A DNA stretch of 64,000 bases from Halobacteriales archaeon QS_4_69_34 (GTDB taxonomy: Archaea; Halobacteriota; Halobacteria; Halobacteriales; Halococcaceae): the NCBI GenBank assembly GCA_003021045.1, contig PXRN01000009.1:1-64000 (forward strand), given 5' to 3'. Both the position numbers and the translations under genes were made by a program. Each line of letters begins with the position of its first letter. Position 1 is the stretch's first letter. The notes under the pieces are model-generated. The model saw nothing but the letters and a program-made list of their open reading frames with translations. It was not told the DNA's origin and ran no database searches. Shown piece by piece: positions 28,343 through 36,301 of this stretch.

Positions 28343-28498
28343 TCAGTCGCCCGATACGGCCGATCGGTCGGCGTCCTCCCGAAGCGTTCGCCAGTGTCCT
28401 TGGGCGTATGCGCCGAGGACCATCCCGGCGATGCCGAGCAGTAGTGATTGGCGATAGAGGCGGGCGTACGCATCCGGGGAAACGGTCCCGTCCGCTCG
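28343..28498 (-). pseudogene. Possible remnant of a small membrane protein gene (C-terminal tail)
   Basis: Between two in-frame TGA codons this frame encodes 51 residues ending ...LGAYAQGHWRTLREDADR...GD, with a hydrophobic stretch SLLLGIAGMVLGAYA preceded by YARLYRQ. It has the acidic, GC3-biased look of a genuine haloarchaeal protein end but no start codon of its own. It lies directly upstream of the DUF2270 gene and may be what is left of a deleted or frameshifted gene. Confidence 0.35.
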
Positions 28499-28721
28499 TC
28501 ACATCCACACTTGCCGACCCGGCCTTAATGAGTGTTCTCATAGTGTATCCATTAATATACAATATTAACTGCGCCGGAGAGCAGGGCGAACCCGATCGTC
28601 CGTAGCGGCTCCAACACCTCTCATCGGGGGAACGGACGCTCGCTCGCCGATCGCTTCCAGTCGCCAGCGTCTTCGGATCCGGGTTCGCCGGAGCAGGTGC
28701 GTCTTTCTCGCTTGAGAAATG

Positions 28722-28728
28722 TTTAAAA
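28722..28728 (+). promoter_or_regulatory. TATA-like box of the rhodanese/MBL gene
   Basis: TTTAAAA is centred 30 bases before the ATG at 28755, consistent with a leaderless transcript; it shows that the in-frame ATG at 28719 lies within the promoter and is not the start. Confidence 0.65.
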
Positions 28729-28754
28729 CACCCAATACCGTACATCCGGTGACC

Positions 28755-29903
28755 ATGTTCGAGAAGATCACCGCTCGTGAACTCGCGGACAGGCGCGACT
28801 CGGGAATCGACAACAGCGTTCTCGTGGATACGCGCCCCGAGGAGAGCTACGAGGCGTGGCGCATCGAGGGGGCGGAGAACGTTCCGTTCGGACCGGGGGA
28901 GACCCTGAGCGACGACCAGCGCGCGGAGATCGACGCGCTGGCGAACGGCAACAGGATCGTCACGGTCTGTGGAAAGGGGGCAACGTCGACGCGACTCGCC
29001 TCCGAGTTGGACGCGAACGGGTTCGAAGACGTCGCGGTCCTGACGGGCGGGATGCGTGCGTGGAACTCGCTGTATGAAACCGCACGCGTCGATACCACGG
29101 ACGACCTCGTGGCGATCCAGTTCCAGCGCCGCGCGAAGGGCTGTCTGTCCTACCTCGTCGGCTCGAAGCGGGCGGGCGAGGCGGTCGTCGTCGATCCCAC
29201 GCGCCACACCGACCAGTATGTGACCACCGCTGCCGAGGAGGGACTGGCGATCACGCGCGTTCTCGATACGCACATCCATGCCGATCACATCTCCGGCGGT
29301 CACGCCCTCGCGGCGCGACTCGGCGTGCCCTACCATCTCGGCGAACGGGCGACCGGGCGCGACCTCGGCTACGAGTTCGAGTCGCTGGCCGACGGCGAGA
29401 CGGTCCCGGTCGGCGATATCGAGATCGAGGTGCTGCCCGCACCCGGTCACACCTCCGAGATGGTCAACTACCGCATCGGCGACGAAGCGGTGCTCACGGG
29501 CGATGCTCTGTTCCTCGACTCGGTCGGCCGCACGGAGCTTGAGTTCGGCGATGAGGAGGCCGAACGAGGGGCGAGAATGCAGTACGAGACGCTGCACGGG
29601 ACGCTACTGGAGCTTCCGGACGAACTGGCCGTCCTGCCGGGGCACGTCACGATACACGACGACGGCGCCTACGAGAACGCATCCCCGGGCGAACTCGTCG
29701 GAGCGTCCCTGGACAACGTTCGTGACCGACTCGACCTCCTCGACCTCGACGAAGCGGCGTTCGTCGAGCGCATGGTCGAGAACGTCCCCGAGAAGCCCGA
29801 CAACTACGAGACGATCATCGGTATCAACCGCGGCGAGGAGAGCGTCGAAACCGACCGCGACGCCACGATGCTCGAAACGGGTGCGAACAACTGCGCGGCC
29901 TGA
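28755..29903 (+). CDS. Rhodanese-metallo-beta-lactamase fusion, persulfide dioxygenase-like
   Basis: The 382-aa protein has an N-terminal rhodanese domain (residues 1-110) with the candidate catalytic cysteine C72 in VTVCGKGATST, then a metallo-beta-lactamase domain of the ETHE1/persulfide dioxygenase type (H173, H175, D177 and H178 in THIHADHISGG; GHTSEM; LTGDALFLDSVGRTEL). Such fusions handle sulfane sulfur: the rhodanese domain transfers sulfur, and the MBL domain oxidises glutathione-type or other persulfides to sulfite. Here the rhodanese domain comes first, opposite to the MBL-first order of many bacterial fusions. With the nearby DUF302 and HTH genes it suggests a sulfur/sulfide detoxification locus. 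The C-terminus ends NNCAA. Confidence 0.85.
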   Translation: MFEKITARELADRRDSGIDNSVLVDTRPEESYEAWRIEGAENVPFGPGETLSDDQRAEIDALANGNRIVTVCGKGATSTRLASELDANGFEDVAVLTGGMRAWNSLYETARVDTTDDLVAIQFQRRAKGCLSYLVGSKRAGEAVVVDPTRHTDQYVTTAAEEGLAITRVLDTHIHADHISGGHALAARLGVPYHLGERATGRDLGYEFESLADGETVPVGDIEIEVLPAPGHTSEMVNYRIGDEAVLTGDALFLDSVGRTELEFGDEEAERGARMQYETLHGTLLELPDELAVLPGHVTIHDDGAYENASPGELVGASLDNVRDRLDLLDLDEAAFVERMVENVPEKPDNYETIIGINRGEESVETDRDATMLETGANNCAA

Positions 29904-29953
29904 GCGGCCGGCTATCCCCTCTTCGGTGGCCGTCGTCGGATCGAACCCAAGGG

Positions 29954-30587
29954 GTGTTAACTTTGGAAGCGCATTGTGGAGGGCGGCGAAGGCGGTAAGC
30001 CAGCTGTCGGTCGATTCCAGTGAACTGTAGTGGGGAAATCGATGCCTGAACAGCATGGTGCGGTACTTCAGCAGGCCGAACCACGCCTCGATCAGCGAGC
30101 GGTCGCCCCACGTTTCACGACGGCTGTCGCACTCCAAGAGGTCGAGCAGCCAGTCGTACCACCCGCCGCGGTCGGCCACTGATTCTGGCCGACCAGGCTG
30201 GACCGGCCGGGCGACACCTTGACGTGGAGGATCTCGAAGCTGTCAACGTCGACCGCCGCCCAGACGTACACCTCCTGGTTCTCGATATCGAGTTTGGTCT
30301 CGTCGACCGCGACCGCCGGCGAGCGGTCGCGGTCGGGCTCGAACAGGTGAGCCAGCCGGTGGTACCAGTCGTGGACGGCAACGTGCGAGCGGTCGATGAA
30401 CTGTTTGATCTTGCGGTAGGACAACCCGGCATAATACGGTAACCCGCCGAGGACACGCCGCTCGGTCGGCGTGTCCTCTCGGCAAAAATACTTCTTCCTC
30501 GCGTGCTTGCTCCACGATGTGGTCGAGCACTTCTGATCACCCCACCAGAACCTCGCTCGGCCACGCTCTTCACGCCAAGGTTAACAC
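29954..30587 (-). mobile_element. Degenerate IS6-family-type insertion element
   Basis: The element is bounded by 13-bp terminal inverted repeats GTGTTAACTTTGG (29954-29966) and, on the other strand, GTGTTAACCTTGG (30575-30587), differing at one base. Inside is a transposase broken into two frames. It is about 634 bp long, shorter than an intact copy by roughly the missing central piece of the transposase. No target duplication is visible (flanks CCCAAGGG and ACTCCATC), which suggests an old insertion or a later rearrangement. Confidence 0.8.
29970..30580 (-). pseudogene. IS6-type DDE transposase, frameshifted and internally deleted
   Basis: The N-terminal part (30182-30580) contains LSYRKIKQFIDRSHVAVHDW and the first DDE aspartate in AVDETKLDIENQEVYVWAAVD, ending at HVKVSPGRSSL. 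The C-terminal part (29970-30180) is in another frame and contains DRGGWYDWLL, with the second aspartate, and GDRSLIEAWFGLLKYR with the final glutamate, then SLESTDSWLTAFAALHNAL. About 20 codons between the two parts are missing, and there is no start codon, so the enzyme cannot be made. A hairpin-prone GGTCGGCC...GGCCGACC sits at the deletion point near 30180. Confidence 0.8.
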
Positions 30588-30588
30588 A

Positions 30589-30900
30589 CTCCATCCGGTC
30601 CAAATCGACCGAGTGGTACACGTTGACGACACCGCCCCTTTCCCGATTCAGTTCCGACTGACGGAGGAGGCCAAGCTTCACTAGTTTGGTCAGATATCGC
30701 GTTACCATGCTCCGATCGTACCCGAGTGTATCGGCGACCTCGTTCGCCGAGAGCGGACCGTCGCCGATGACACACAGACAAAAGTCCAAGCCGGATTTCG
30801 GGAGTACGAAGGCATCGAGAAGCACCTGTTTGACGTCCGGTGGGTTGACGCTCATCTCGCAGTCGGTCACGCGCTCCATCGGCTCTTCGTGACAGGACAT
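30589..30900 (-). pseudogene. HTH transcriptional regulator truncated by the IS element
   Basis: From an ATG at 30900 the frame encodes 104 residues with a winged-helix domain (LSANEVADTLGYDRSMVTRYLTKLVKLGLL) followed by RERGGVVNVYHSVDLDRM, and then enters the terminal repeat of the IS element at codon 105 and runs on through it out of any meaningful frame. Related regulators continue for several tens of residues after the DRM motif, so the dimerisation part is lost. Cysteines 3, 14, 41 and 43 lie ahead of or inside the domain. A TATA-like CAATATC at 30931-30937 lies 31-37 bases upstream. It probably once regulated the adjacent DUF302 or rhodanese genes. Confidence 0.7.
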
Positions 30901-31071
30901 TGGGAGATCGTCGTGACCCAGTGCGAGGACGATATTGTCACAATCCGGACGCTCGAAGAGATCATACCGACTGGACGAGGGATCGTACTGGACTTTCTCG
31001 GCGTTCGCTCCCCGTCGATCGGGCTTTCCGTCACCCATTCGCTTCCGGGATTGGTTTTGTCGTCATCCACA

Positions 31072-31521
31072 TCACGTCGTGTCGAGGTCCGCGAACGCCT
31101 CGTCGACGAGCGCGCCCGTCTCCGCGACGATCTCCTCCCACGCCGCGTCGTCGGGAGCCATCCCGGCCAGGCGGGCGATTTTCATGATGCTGACGTGATA
31201 GACCGTCTGTGTGCTCGGTCCGTCCTCCCAGACGACGACGTTGCAGGGGAACAGCGCGCCGATGCGGTTCGCCGAAGCATCGAGCGCGCGGTCGGCGACG
31301 GCGGGGTTGCAGGCTCCGAGGACGGTGTAGGGGTCCCGACCCGCATCGACCTTCTCGTTGAGCAGCTCCGAGGCCGAGAACTCCGCTGGGAACCCAAAGC
31401 CCGTCTCGGCGAAGACTTCCCGGACGTGCTCGACTGCCGTCTCGTGGTCCATATCGAGGGTCGCGCGCTTCTCGCCGATGGCCTCCGGATCGATTCGCGA
31501 GGGGTCGACTGGGAGCGACAT
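31072..31521 (-). CDS. DUF302 domain protein
   Basis: The 149-aa product contains the DUF302 pattern: DHETAVEHVREVFAETGFGF near residue 25, then YTVLGACNPAVADRAL around residue 70, GALFPCNVVVWED near residue 90, and a C-terminal helical tail. Cysteines at the ACNP and FPCN positions are conserved in many members. DUF302 proteins occur with sulfurtransferase, DsrE and rhodanese genes in haloarchaea, which fits the neighbourhood. The biochemical role is unknown. The ATG at 31521 begins MSLPVDPSRIDPEAIGE. Confidence 0.85.
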   Translation of the reverse strand: MSLPVDPSRIDPEAIGEKRATLDMDHETAVEHVREVFAETGFGFPAEFSASELLNEKVDAGRDPYTVLGACNPAVADRALDASANRIGALFPCNVVVWEDGPSTQTVYHVSIMKIARLAGMAPDDAAWEEIVAETGALVDEAFADLDTT

Positions 31522-31741
31522 ACGTGTTCAGTATTGTCTACACACCACAAAACACTTTCCCATGCGAGTGTAAGCGCACCGATCGTTCCACAGCGCCGGC
31601 TTCCCCGTGTGTAGGACGGCCACCGATCGACCGGACGGTGACGGACGGATCGGGACACGCCGAACCCGGTCGGTCGGCGAGCGGGCAGGCACGACCGCTC
31701 ACACCGTCGGCGGCGAACCGCCGGACGGCTCAACTCCCGTC

Positions 31742-33727
31742 TCAACCCCCGTTTTCGCCGGTGGCGTTCGCGGCCGTTCCGTTCGCGCTGCCGGCAGTCG
31801 TCGGTGGGTCCGGGACGTTGGCCTCGGGAGCGACCGACCACTCCGCGACGGCCCACCCGGCGTCGTATCTCTCGGCCCACCGGACGCCGAGTTCGTTCGT
31901 GCTCAGCGTCGCCGGGACCGAGAACACCATCCAGCCGGCGGTGAACGACCCCCCGCCACGCTCGCCGAGATCCGCATAGCGGGGGCCGCGGACGGGCGAG
32001 CGGATCGTTCCCTCGCCCTCGGTGAGCGCCGTCCGTCCGTAGCTCTCCGAACCGGCGACGGCGGCGAACGCGTCGGCGTAGCCCGTATCCGTCGCCCGGT
32101 CGGCGAGCACCTCGGTCTCGACCCGCACGAAGACGAACTGCCGGCCCTCGGGCGAATCGGTGACGGTCGTCTGCCCGTTGCGCCTGGTGGTCGCCGACCT
32201 GGCGGTAACGAGCTCGCCGACGGTGATCGCGATCCCGTCGGGCGTCGTGTAGGGCTCGCCGAACGCCTGCCTCGCGGGCGTGAACGCGACCGTCCGTTCC
32301 GCGCCGAACGGGCGCACCCGGTAGGTGGCCGAGCCCAGGAACTCGCGTTCGAGCGACGGCTCGAACCGCGCCGTCGCGCTGGCCCCGATCCCGTCGACGA
32401 GCACCCGGATCGTCCGCCACGCGCCCCCACCCGAACGGCGCTGGAGCAGTCCCCGGAAGGTCCCCGCCGCCGCACCCTCGTTTCGAACGGTGATCCCGAG
32501 CGGCACGCGGCCGATCTCGGCGCGCTCGGGAGCCGAGAGCGATTCGAGCGCGAAGCGCGCCAGCGGGCGCGTCGTGCCGCCCTCGGGCGGGAGGACCCAC
32601 CGGGCGTCGGGCGGCCCGCCTCCGTCGCGCTGGGCGGTGATCCCGACGGGATTCGTGGCACCCGATCGGGGGAGGCGGGCCAGCAGCCAGCCCGTCCGCG
32701 CCCCGCCGGGCTCCAGCCCGACGGTGGTCAGGGGCCCGCCCTCGACGCCGGCCAGCGTGTGGAGTGGGGCCCCCTCCGCCAGTTGTGAGCGAACGCGCCC
32801 GTCGCGTAGTTCGAGACGGTCAGCCTCGAACGTCGCCGGCTCGTCGCCGGCGTTCTCGACCGCGAGGCGCACGATCGCGAACACCCCGTCCGTCCCGGCG
32901 TCGAACAGTCGCGTCTGCCCGCTCGCAGTCGGTGGTCCGATGGGGGCCGTCGAGCCGTTCGGGGCCACGGTGGCGTTCGGGGCCGCCGTGCCGTTTCCGA
33001 CTCCAGTTCCGTTCGCGGTCGCCGTCCCGTCGATCGTCGCGTTCGGGGTGGCCGTCGCCGACGAAGCGTTCCCGCCCGGGGAGCCCCCGGCCGTGACGAC
33101 CGGGACGGTCGTGGCGTTCCGCGGGGCCGTCGCGTTCGGATCCGTCGTACCGTTCGACGAAGCGTTCCCGTTCGACGGCGAGGCCGCCCCGTCCGTAGTG
33201 TAAAACAGCGCGGGTTCGAACGCGATCCCCCGGACGGCGACGCGGAGGCCATCGCCGAGGGCGAAGGACTCGCCGGCCCCGAGCCGGGCCGGGCCCACGG
33301 GGAGCGTGCGGGTCGCGCCGTGGCCCTCGACGGCGAGCGTGTACTCGCCCGCCGCGGTGGCGTTCAGCGGGCCGACCTCGGTCCCGCGGGTCGCGCCGGG
33401 TTCGATCCCCTCGATCGTGAGCGACTCGTTTCGAGCGCCCGTCCCGTTTGCGATCGAGAGCGTCGCCTCGAAGGTGCCCGACTGCTCGCCGGTGTTCGTT
33501 ACCGAGACGGGAATGGAGACGGCCTCGCCGACGGAGGCGTTGGCCGGCCCGCCGAGGCTCACGTTCGAGAACGCCGCGGGGTCGGGCGTCGCCGTCTCTC
33601 CGTCGGCCGCCGCCTCGGAGGACCGTTCCGATCCGTTCCCGTCGGCGTCGCCGAAGATGCCGCCACAGCCCGCGAGCGCCGCGGCAGCGCCGAGACTGCC
33701 TGCCGCGAGGAAGGTTCGCCGGTGCAT
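31742..33727 (-). CDS. Tat-exported lipoprotein, glycosylation-site rich, with CARDB-like beta domains
   Basis: The 661-aa protein starts MHRRTFLAAG and has a Tat lipobox LAGC with the lipid-acceptor cysteine at residue 21, so it should be anchored to the outer face of the membrane. Residues 55-150 form a beta-sandwich of the CARDB type (VSIPVSVTNTGEQSGTFEATL), and further beta-rich modules follow (ITVRNEGAAAGTF, FVFVRVETEVLA). Between about residues 170 and 260 there is a spacer packed with NxS/T sequons (NGNASSNGT, NATVAPNGS), likely N-glycosylated. The function is unknown; a surface-exposed binding or structural role is plausible. Confidence 0.78.
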   Translation of the reverse strand: MHRRTFLAAGSLGAAAALAGCGGIFGDADGNGSERSSEAAADGETATPDPAAFSNVSLGGPANASVGEAVSIPVSVTNTGEQSGTFEATLSIANGTGARNESLTIEGIEPGATRGTEVGPLNATAAGEYTLAVEGHGATRTLPVGPARLGAGESFALGDGLRVAVRGIAFEPALFYTTDGAASPSNGNASSNGTTDPNATAPRNATTVPVVTAGGSPGGNASSATATPNATIDGTATANGTGVGNGTAAPNATVAPNGSTAPIGPPTASGQTRLFDAGTDGVFAIVRLAVENAGDEPATFEADRLELRDGRVRSQLAEGAPLHTLAGVEGGPLTTVGLEPGGARTGWLLARLPRSGATNPVGITAQRDGGGPPDARWVLPPEGGTTRPLARFALESLSAPERAEIGRVPLGITVRNEGAAAGTFRGLLQRRSGGGAWRTIRVLVDGIGASATARFEPSLEREFLGSATYRVRPFGAERTVAFTPARQAFGEPYTTPDGIAITVGELVTARSATTRRNGQTTVTDSPEGRQFVFVRVETEVLADRATDTGYADAFAAVAGSESYGRTALTEGEGTIRSPVRGPRYADLGERGGGSFTAGWMVFSVPATLSTNELGVRWAERYDAGWAVAEWSVAPEANVPDPPTTAGSANGTAANATGENGG

Positions 33728-33915
33728 GGGTGGAGGACGGTCGGGTGGGTGGTCGCGGCTAGCATAAAGCTACTGAATGTGGTTTCCGCCTGCACTGGCG
33801 ACGATCGACCGGCAGCGCGTCGCCCGGTCGGAGCGTGGCCGACGTCGATCGGAGAGCTGCGAGTCGGCGACCGCGGTTGCCGAGGGTTGATTAGCGCGGG
33901 CAGCCATTGCGAGGT

Positions 33916-34461
33916 ATGCCCGGCCCGGTCTTTCTCGACGGCGATCGCGTGCGCCTCCGGACGATCGAGGAGGCGGACCTCGATTTCCTCCAGCGCACGA
34001 TCAACGACCCGCGGGTCCGCGGGTCGCTCGGCGCGACCGATCCCGTCAACGCCGAGCAGGAACGGGCGTGGTTCGAGGAGCGGAACGAAGACGACGACAG
34101 CGTCTCGCTGCTCGTCTGTGTCGAGGGCGAGGCGGTCGGGACGATCGGGCTCAGCGACCTCGACGAGACGTGGGGCCGGGCGGAGGTCGGCTACTGGATA
34201 GCTCCGGATGCGTGGGGTGAGGGCTACGCGACCGCGGCGGTCGAGCTGCTCGCCGGGTACGCGTTCGACCAGCGCCGCCTCAACAAGCTCGTCGCCCACG
34301 CCTACGCGTTCAACGCGGGCTCGCGGCGCGTACTGGAGAAGACGGGATTCGTCGAGGAGGGCGTCCATCGCGAGGAGGCGTTCGTCGACGGCGCGTTCGT
34401 CGATATCCATCGTTACGGGCTGCTGGCGCGCGAGTGGCACGCCAGCCAGCCGGAGCGATGA
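33916..34461 (+). CDS. GNAT N-acetyltransferase, RimJ/RimL type
   Basis: The 181-aa protein has the family order FLDGDRVRLRTIEEADLDFL at the start, YWIAPDAWGEGYATAAVELL carrying the acetyl-CoA pyrophosphate loop, and AFNAGSRRVLEKTGFVEEG near the end. Such enzymes acetylate N-terminal amines of ribosomal proteins or small molecules. The ATG at 33916 is preferred to the TTG nine bases earlier. The substrate is unknown. Confidence 0.88.
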   Translation: MPGPVFLDGDRVRLRTIEEADLDFLQRTINDPRVRGSLGATDPVNAEQERAWFEERNEDDDSVSLLVCVEGEAVGTIGLSDLDETWGRAEVGYWIAPDAWGEGYATAAVELLAGYAFDQRRLNKLVAHAYAFNAGSRRVLEKTGFVEEGVHREEAFVDGAFVDIHRYGLLAREWHASQPER

Positions 34462-34617
34462 GCGATGGCGGTTCGGGACGACCACGCCGGACCACTCCCG
34501 GAATCGGTCGCCGCGGCGTCGCCGCCAGTTCGTTCCAGCTCCCTGGAAGCGACGCGGCGGTCCCGCTCGCGTAGCCGCGACCGCCAGAGCTACCTGCTCC
34601 CGGAGCCCGGGGGTCAC

Positions 34618-35055
34618 ATGGAGGAGATCTTCGAGAACCGGGTACGGTTCGCGGAAACCGACATGCAGGGGATCGTCTTCTACGGCAACTACCTCACCTA
34701 CCAGGACGAGACGGTCTCGGAGTACCTCCGGCGGATCGGCTACGGCTACGCGACGATGGAGGCGGCCGACTGGGACGTCCACGTGGTGGGCGTCGACCTC
34801 GATTATCGGGGTCAAGCCACCTTCGGGGACGTCGTCGGCAACGCGATCCGAGTGACCGCCATCGGCGACGCGAGCATCACGTACGAGTACGCCGCCCACC
34901 GGAAGCCCGAAACGGACGACGAGGAACCCGAACTGCTCGCCGAGGGAACGCTCACCCACGTCGCGGTCGACGCGGCGACGGGCTCGCCGACCACCGTCCC
35001 CGAGGGGTTCCGGGAGGCCGTCGCCGGCTTCCAGGAGGAGGCACCCGATCGGTGA
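34618..35055 (+). CDS. Hotdog-fold acyl-CoA thioesterase (4HBT/YbgC type)
   Basis: The 145-aa product opens MEEIFENRVRFAETDMQGIVF, with D15 in the place of the catalytic aspartate of YbgC/4HBT thioesterases and the YGNYLTYQDE helix start. It should hydrolyse an acyl-CoA. The ORF can be extended upstream to 34465, but those residues are serine/arginine-rich and unlike the family, so the ATG at 34618 is used. Confidence 0.86.
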   Translation: MEEIFENRVRFAETDMQGIVFYGNYLTYQDETVSEYLRRIGYGYATMEAADWDVHVVGVDLDYRGQATFGDVVGNAIRVTAIGDASITYEYAAHRKPETDDEEPELLAEGTLTHVAVDAATGSPTTVPEGFREAVAGFQEEAPDR

Positions 35056-35443
35056 CGACATCGACGGCGATCCTCCCGGCCTCTCCGGCCTCGGCTCGTC
35101 GGTGCTCGCCGCCCGCGTCACCGCCGTCCACCGCTGGTCCGACGCTCCGTACGACGCCGTCGTCCGGCAAGCGAGCGCACCTCGAACGCGGATCGCTACC
35201 GTCGCAGGCCCGGTACGGGGGACGACCGCAGGGGACCGACGAGGCTCGGTCCGCCCGTCCCACCCGGCGGAGCAGCCCGTACTGGAGCAGCGCCGGCCTC
35301 GCGCTCGACCGTCCGGCGCGTGACGCGCTCGCCGCGCTCGACGACCGGCCCGGGCGCGGTCGCCGTGACGACCGCGGCGCATAGTGCCCGGAACCCGCCC
35401 GACGGCCGGTCGAACCGACGGTAGAAGTCGAGAACGGCGGCGC
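35056..35443. other. 388-bp convergent intergenic region
   Basis: It lies between the ends of the thioesterase and the half-size acyl-CoA synthetase-like gene. On the minus strand a short stretch after the latter's stop reads LDFYRRFDRPSGGFRAL, which looks protein-like, but no frame stays convincing for long. I see no gene, repeat or RNA. Confidence 0.4.
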
Positions 35444-36247
35444 TCAGCGAACGGTCGACGGGTCGATGACCCGCTCCTCGGGTGTGTCGCCGGCCGCGAC
35501 TGCGACATCGCCGATCGCGGCGTCCTCGACCGCGGCGGCACCGTCGCCGCCGGCCGTCGCGCCCGGGAGGACGATCGACGCGCCCGCGAGCAGCGGCGCG
35601 ACGAGCCCCGCGGCGACGGCTCCGGGATCAGCGAGCGGCGCACGCAGCGCCACCCCGTCCTCGGCGTCGACCCCCGCCCGCTCGACGACGGCTCCGGCAG
35701 TCGCGAGGAGGTCGGCGTGGGTGTACACCCTCTCGCCGGTCGCCAGCACCGGATCGGCCGGCGAGACGTCCGTCGGCGGAAAGGCGGGGTTCTCGCTCCA
35801 CACGTCGCGCTCGAAGTGTGCAGTCCCGGGGTGCTCGGGCGGGCCACCGTAGGCGACGCGCGTGCCGCCCGGCGCGAGCTCGTACGTGCTCGCGCGGTCG
35901 GTCGGAGCGACGAGCGCCCGCAGGGCCGCGTATCCTCGGGTGCCGTCCCGCGAGCCATCGTCCGGTGGGTTGGCGTCCCGCAGGTCGGCCTTCGGCGGCG
36001 GAGCGAAGCGTGCGACGCCGCCGAGCAGCGCCGTTCCGAGGAAGGCGAGGACGACCTCGGGTGCGACGCCGACGATGCCGACCGCCCGACCGGTACGGAC
36101 GCCGAGGTGGCTGAGGAAGTTGCCCGTCCGCCGGGCGTCCGTCCGGAGCCGCCGATAGTCGTACTCCCGGGCCGGGTCGCCCGGCGCGGAGAGTGCGGGG
36201 CGGTCGCTCCGTCGGTCGCGGGCGAGGAGGTCGGTGAGCGTCTCCAT
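35444..36247 (-). CDS. Truncated AMP-binding (acetyl-CoA synthetase-like) protein
   Basis: The 267-aa product starts METLTDLLARDRRSDRPAL and follows the N-terminal part of adenylate-forming enzymes (YDYRRLRTDARRTGNFLSHLGVRTGRAVGIVG), then AFLGTALLGGV, and ends in ATAGAVVERAGVDAEDGVALRAPL and LAPLLAGASIVLPG-like segments. The ATP-binding TSGTTG motif, the hinge and the catalytic lysine are all absent, and the protein is about half normal length, so it cannot be a normal ligase. It is downstream of dnaJ with about 55 bases between. A GTG start at 36271 is also possible. It may bind an acyl-CoA or be a decayed paralogue. Confidence 0.65.
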   Translation of the reverse strand: METLTDLLARDRRSDRPALSAPGDPAREYDYRRLRTDARRTGNFLSHLGVRTGRAVGIVGVAPEVVLAFLGTALLGGVARFAPPPKADLRDANPPDDGSRDGTRGYAALRALVAPTDRASTYELAPGGTRVAYGGPPEHPGTAHFERDVWSENPAFPPTDVSPADPVLATGERVYTHADLLATAGAVVERAGVDAEDGVALRAPLADPGAVAAGLVAPLLAGASIVLPGATAGGDGAAAVEDAAIGDVAVAAGDTPEERVIDPSTVR

Positions 36248-36301
36248 GATCCCGTGGTCGTCGCCGGTCACGAGCCGGCTGCCCGCGGCCGTGACCGTCG
36301 T

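Larger units (their letters stand above)
28252..28754. other. 503-bp intergenic region with AT-rich patch and coding-like fragment
   Basis: The region holds the promoters of DUF2270 (minus) and of the rhodanese/MBL gene (plus). An AT-rich patch at 28524-28570 (CATTAATATACAATATTAAC) stands out. On the minus strand, 28343-28498 reads as a coding-like tail, described separately. No complete gene is seen. Confidence 0.45.

Noticed and set aside
28719..28754. ATG at 28719 as start of the rhodanese/MBL gene
   Set aside because: The codons overlap the TTTAAAA promoter element, and the rhodanese domain starts at 28755.
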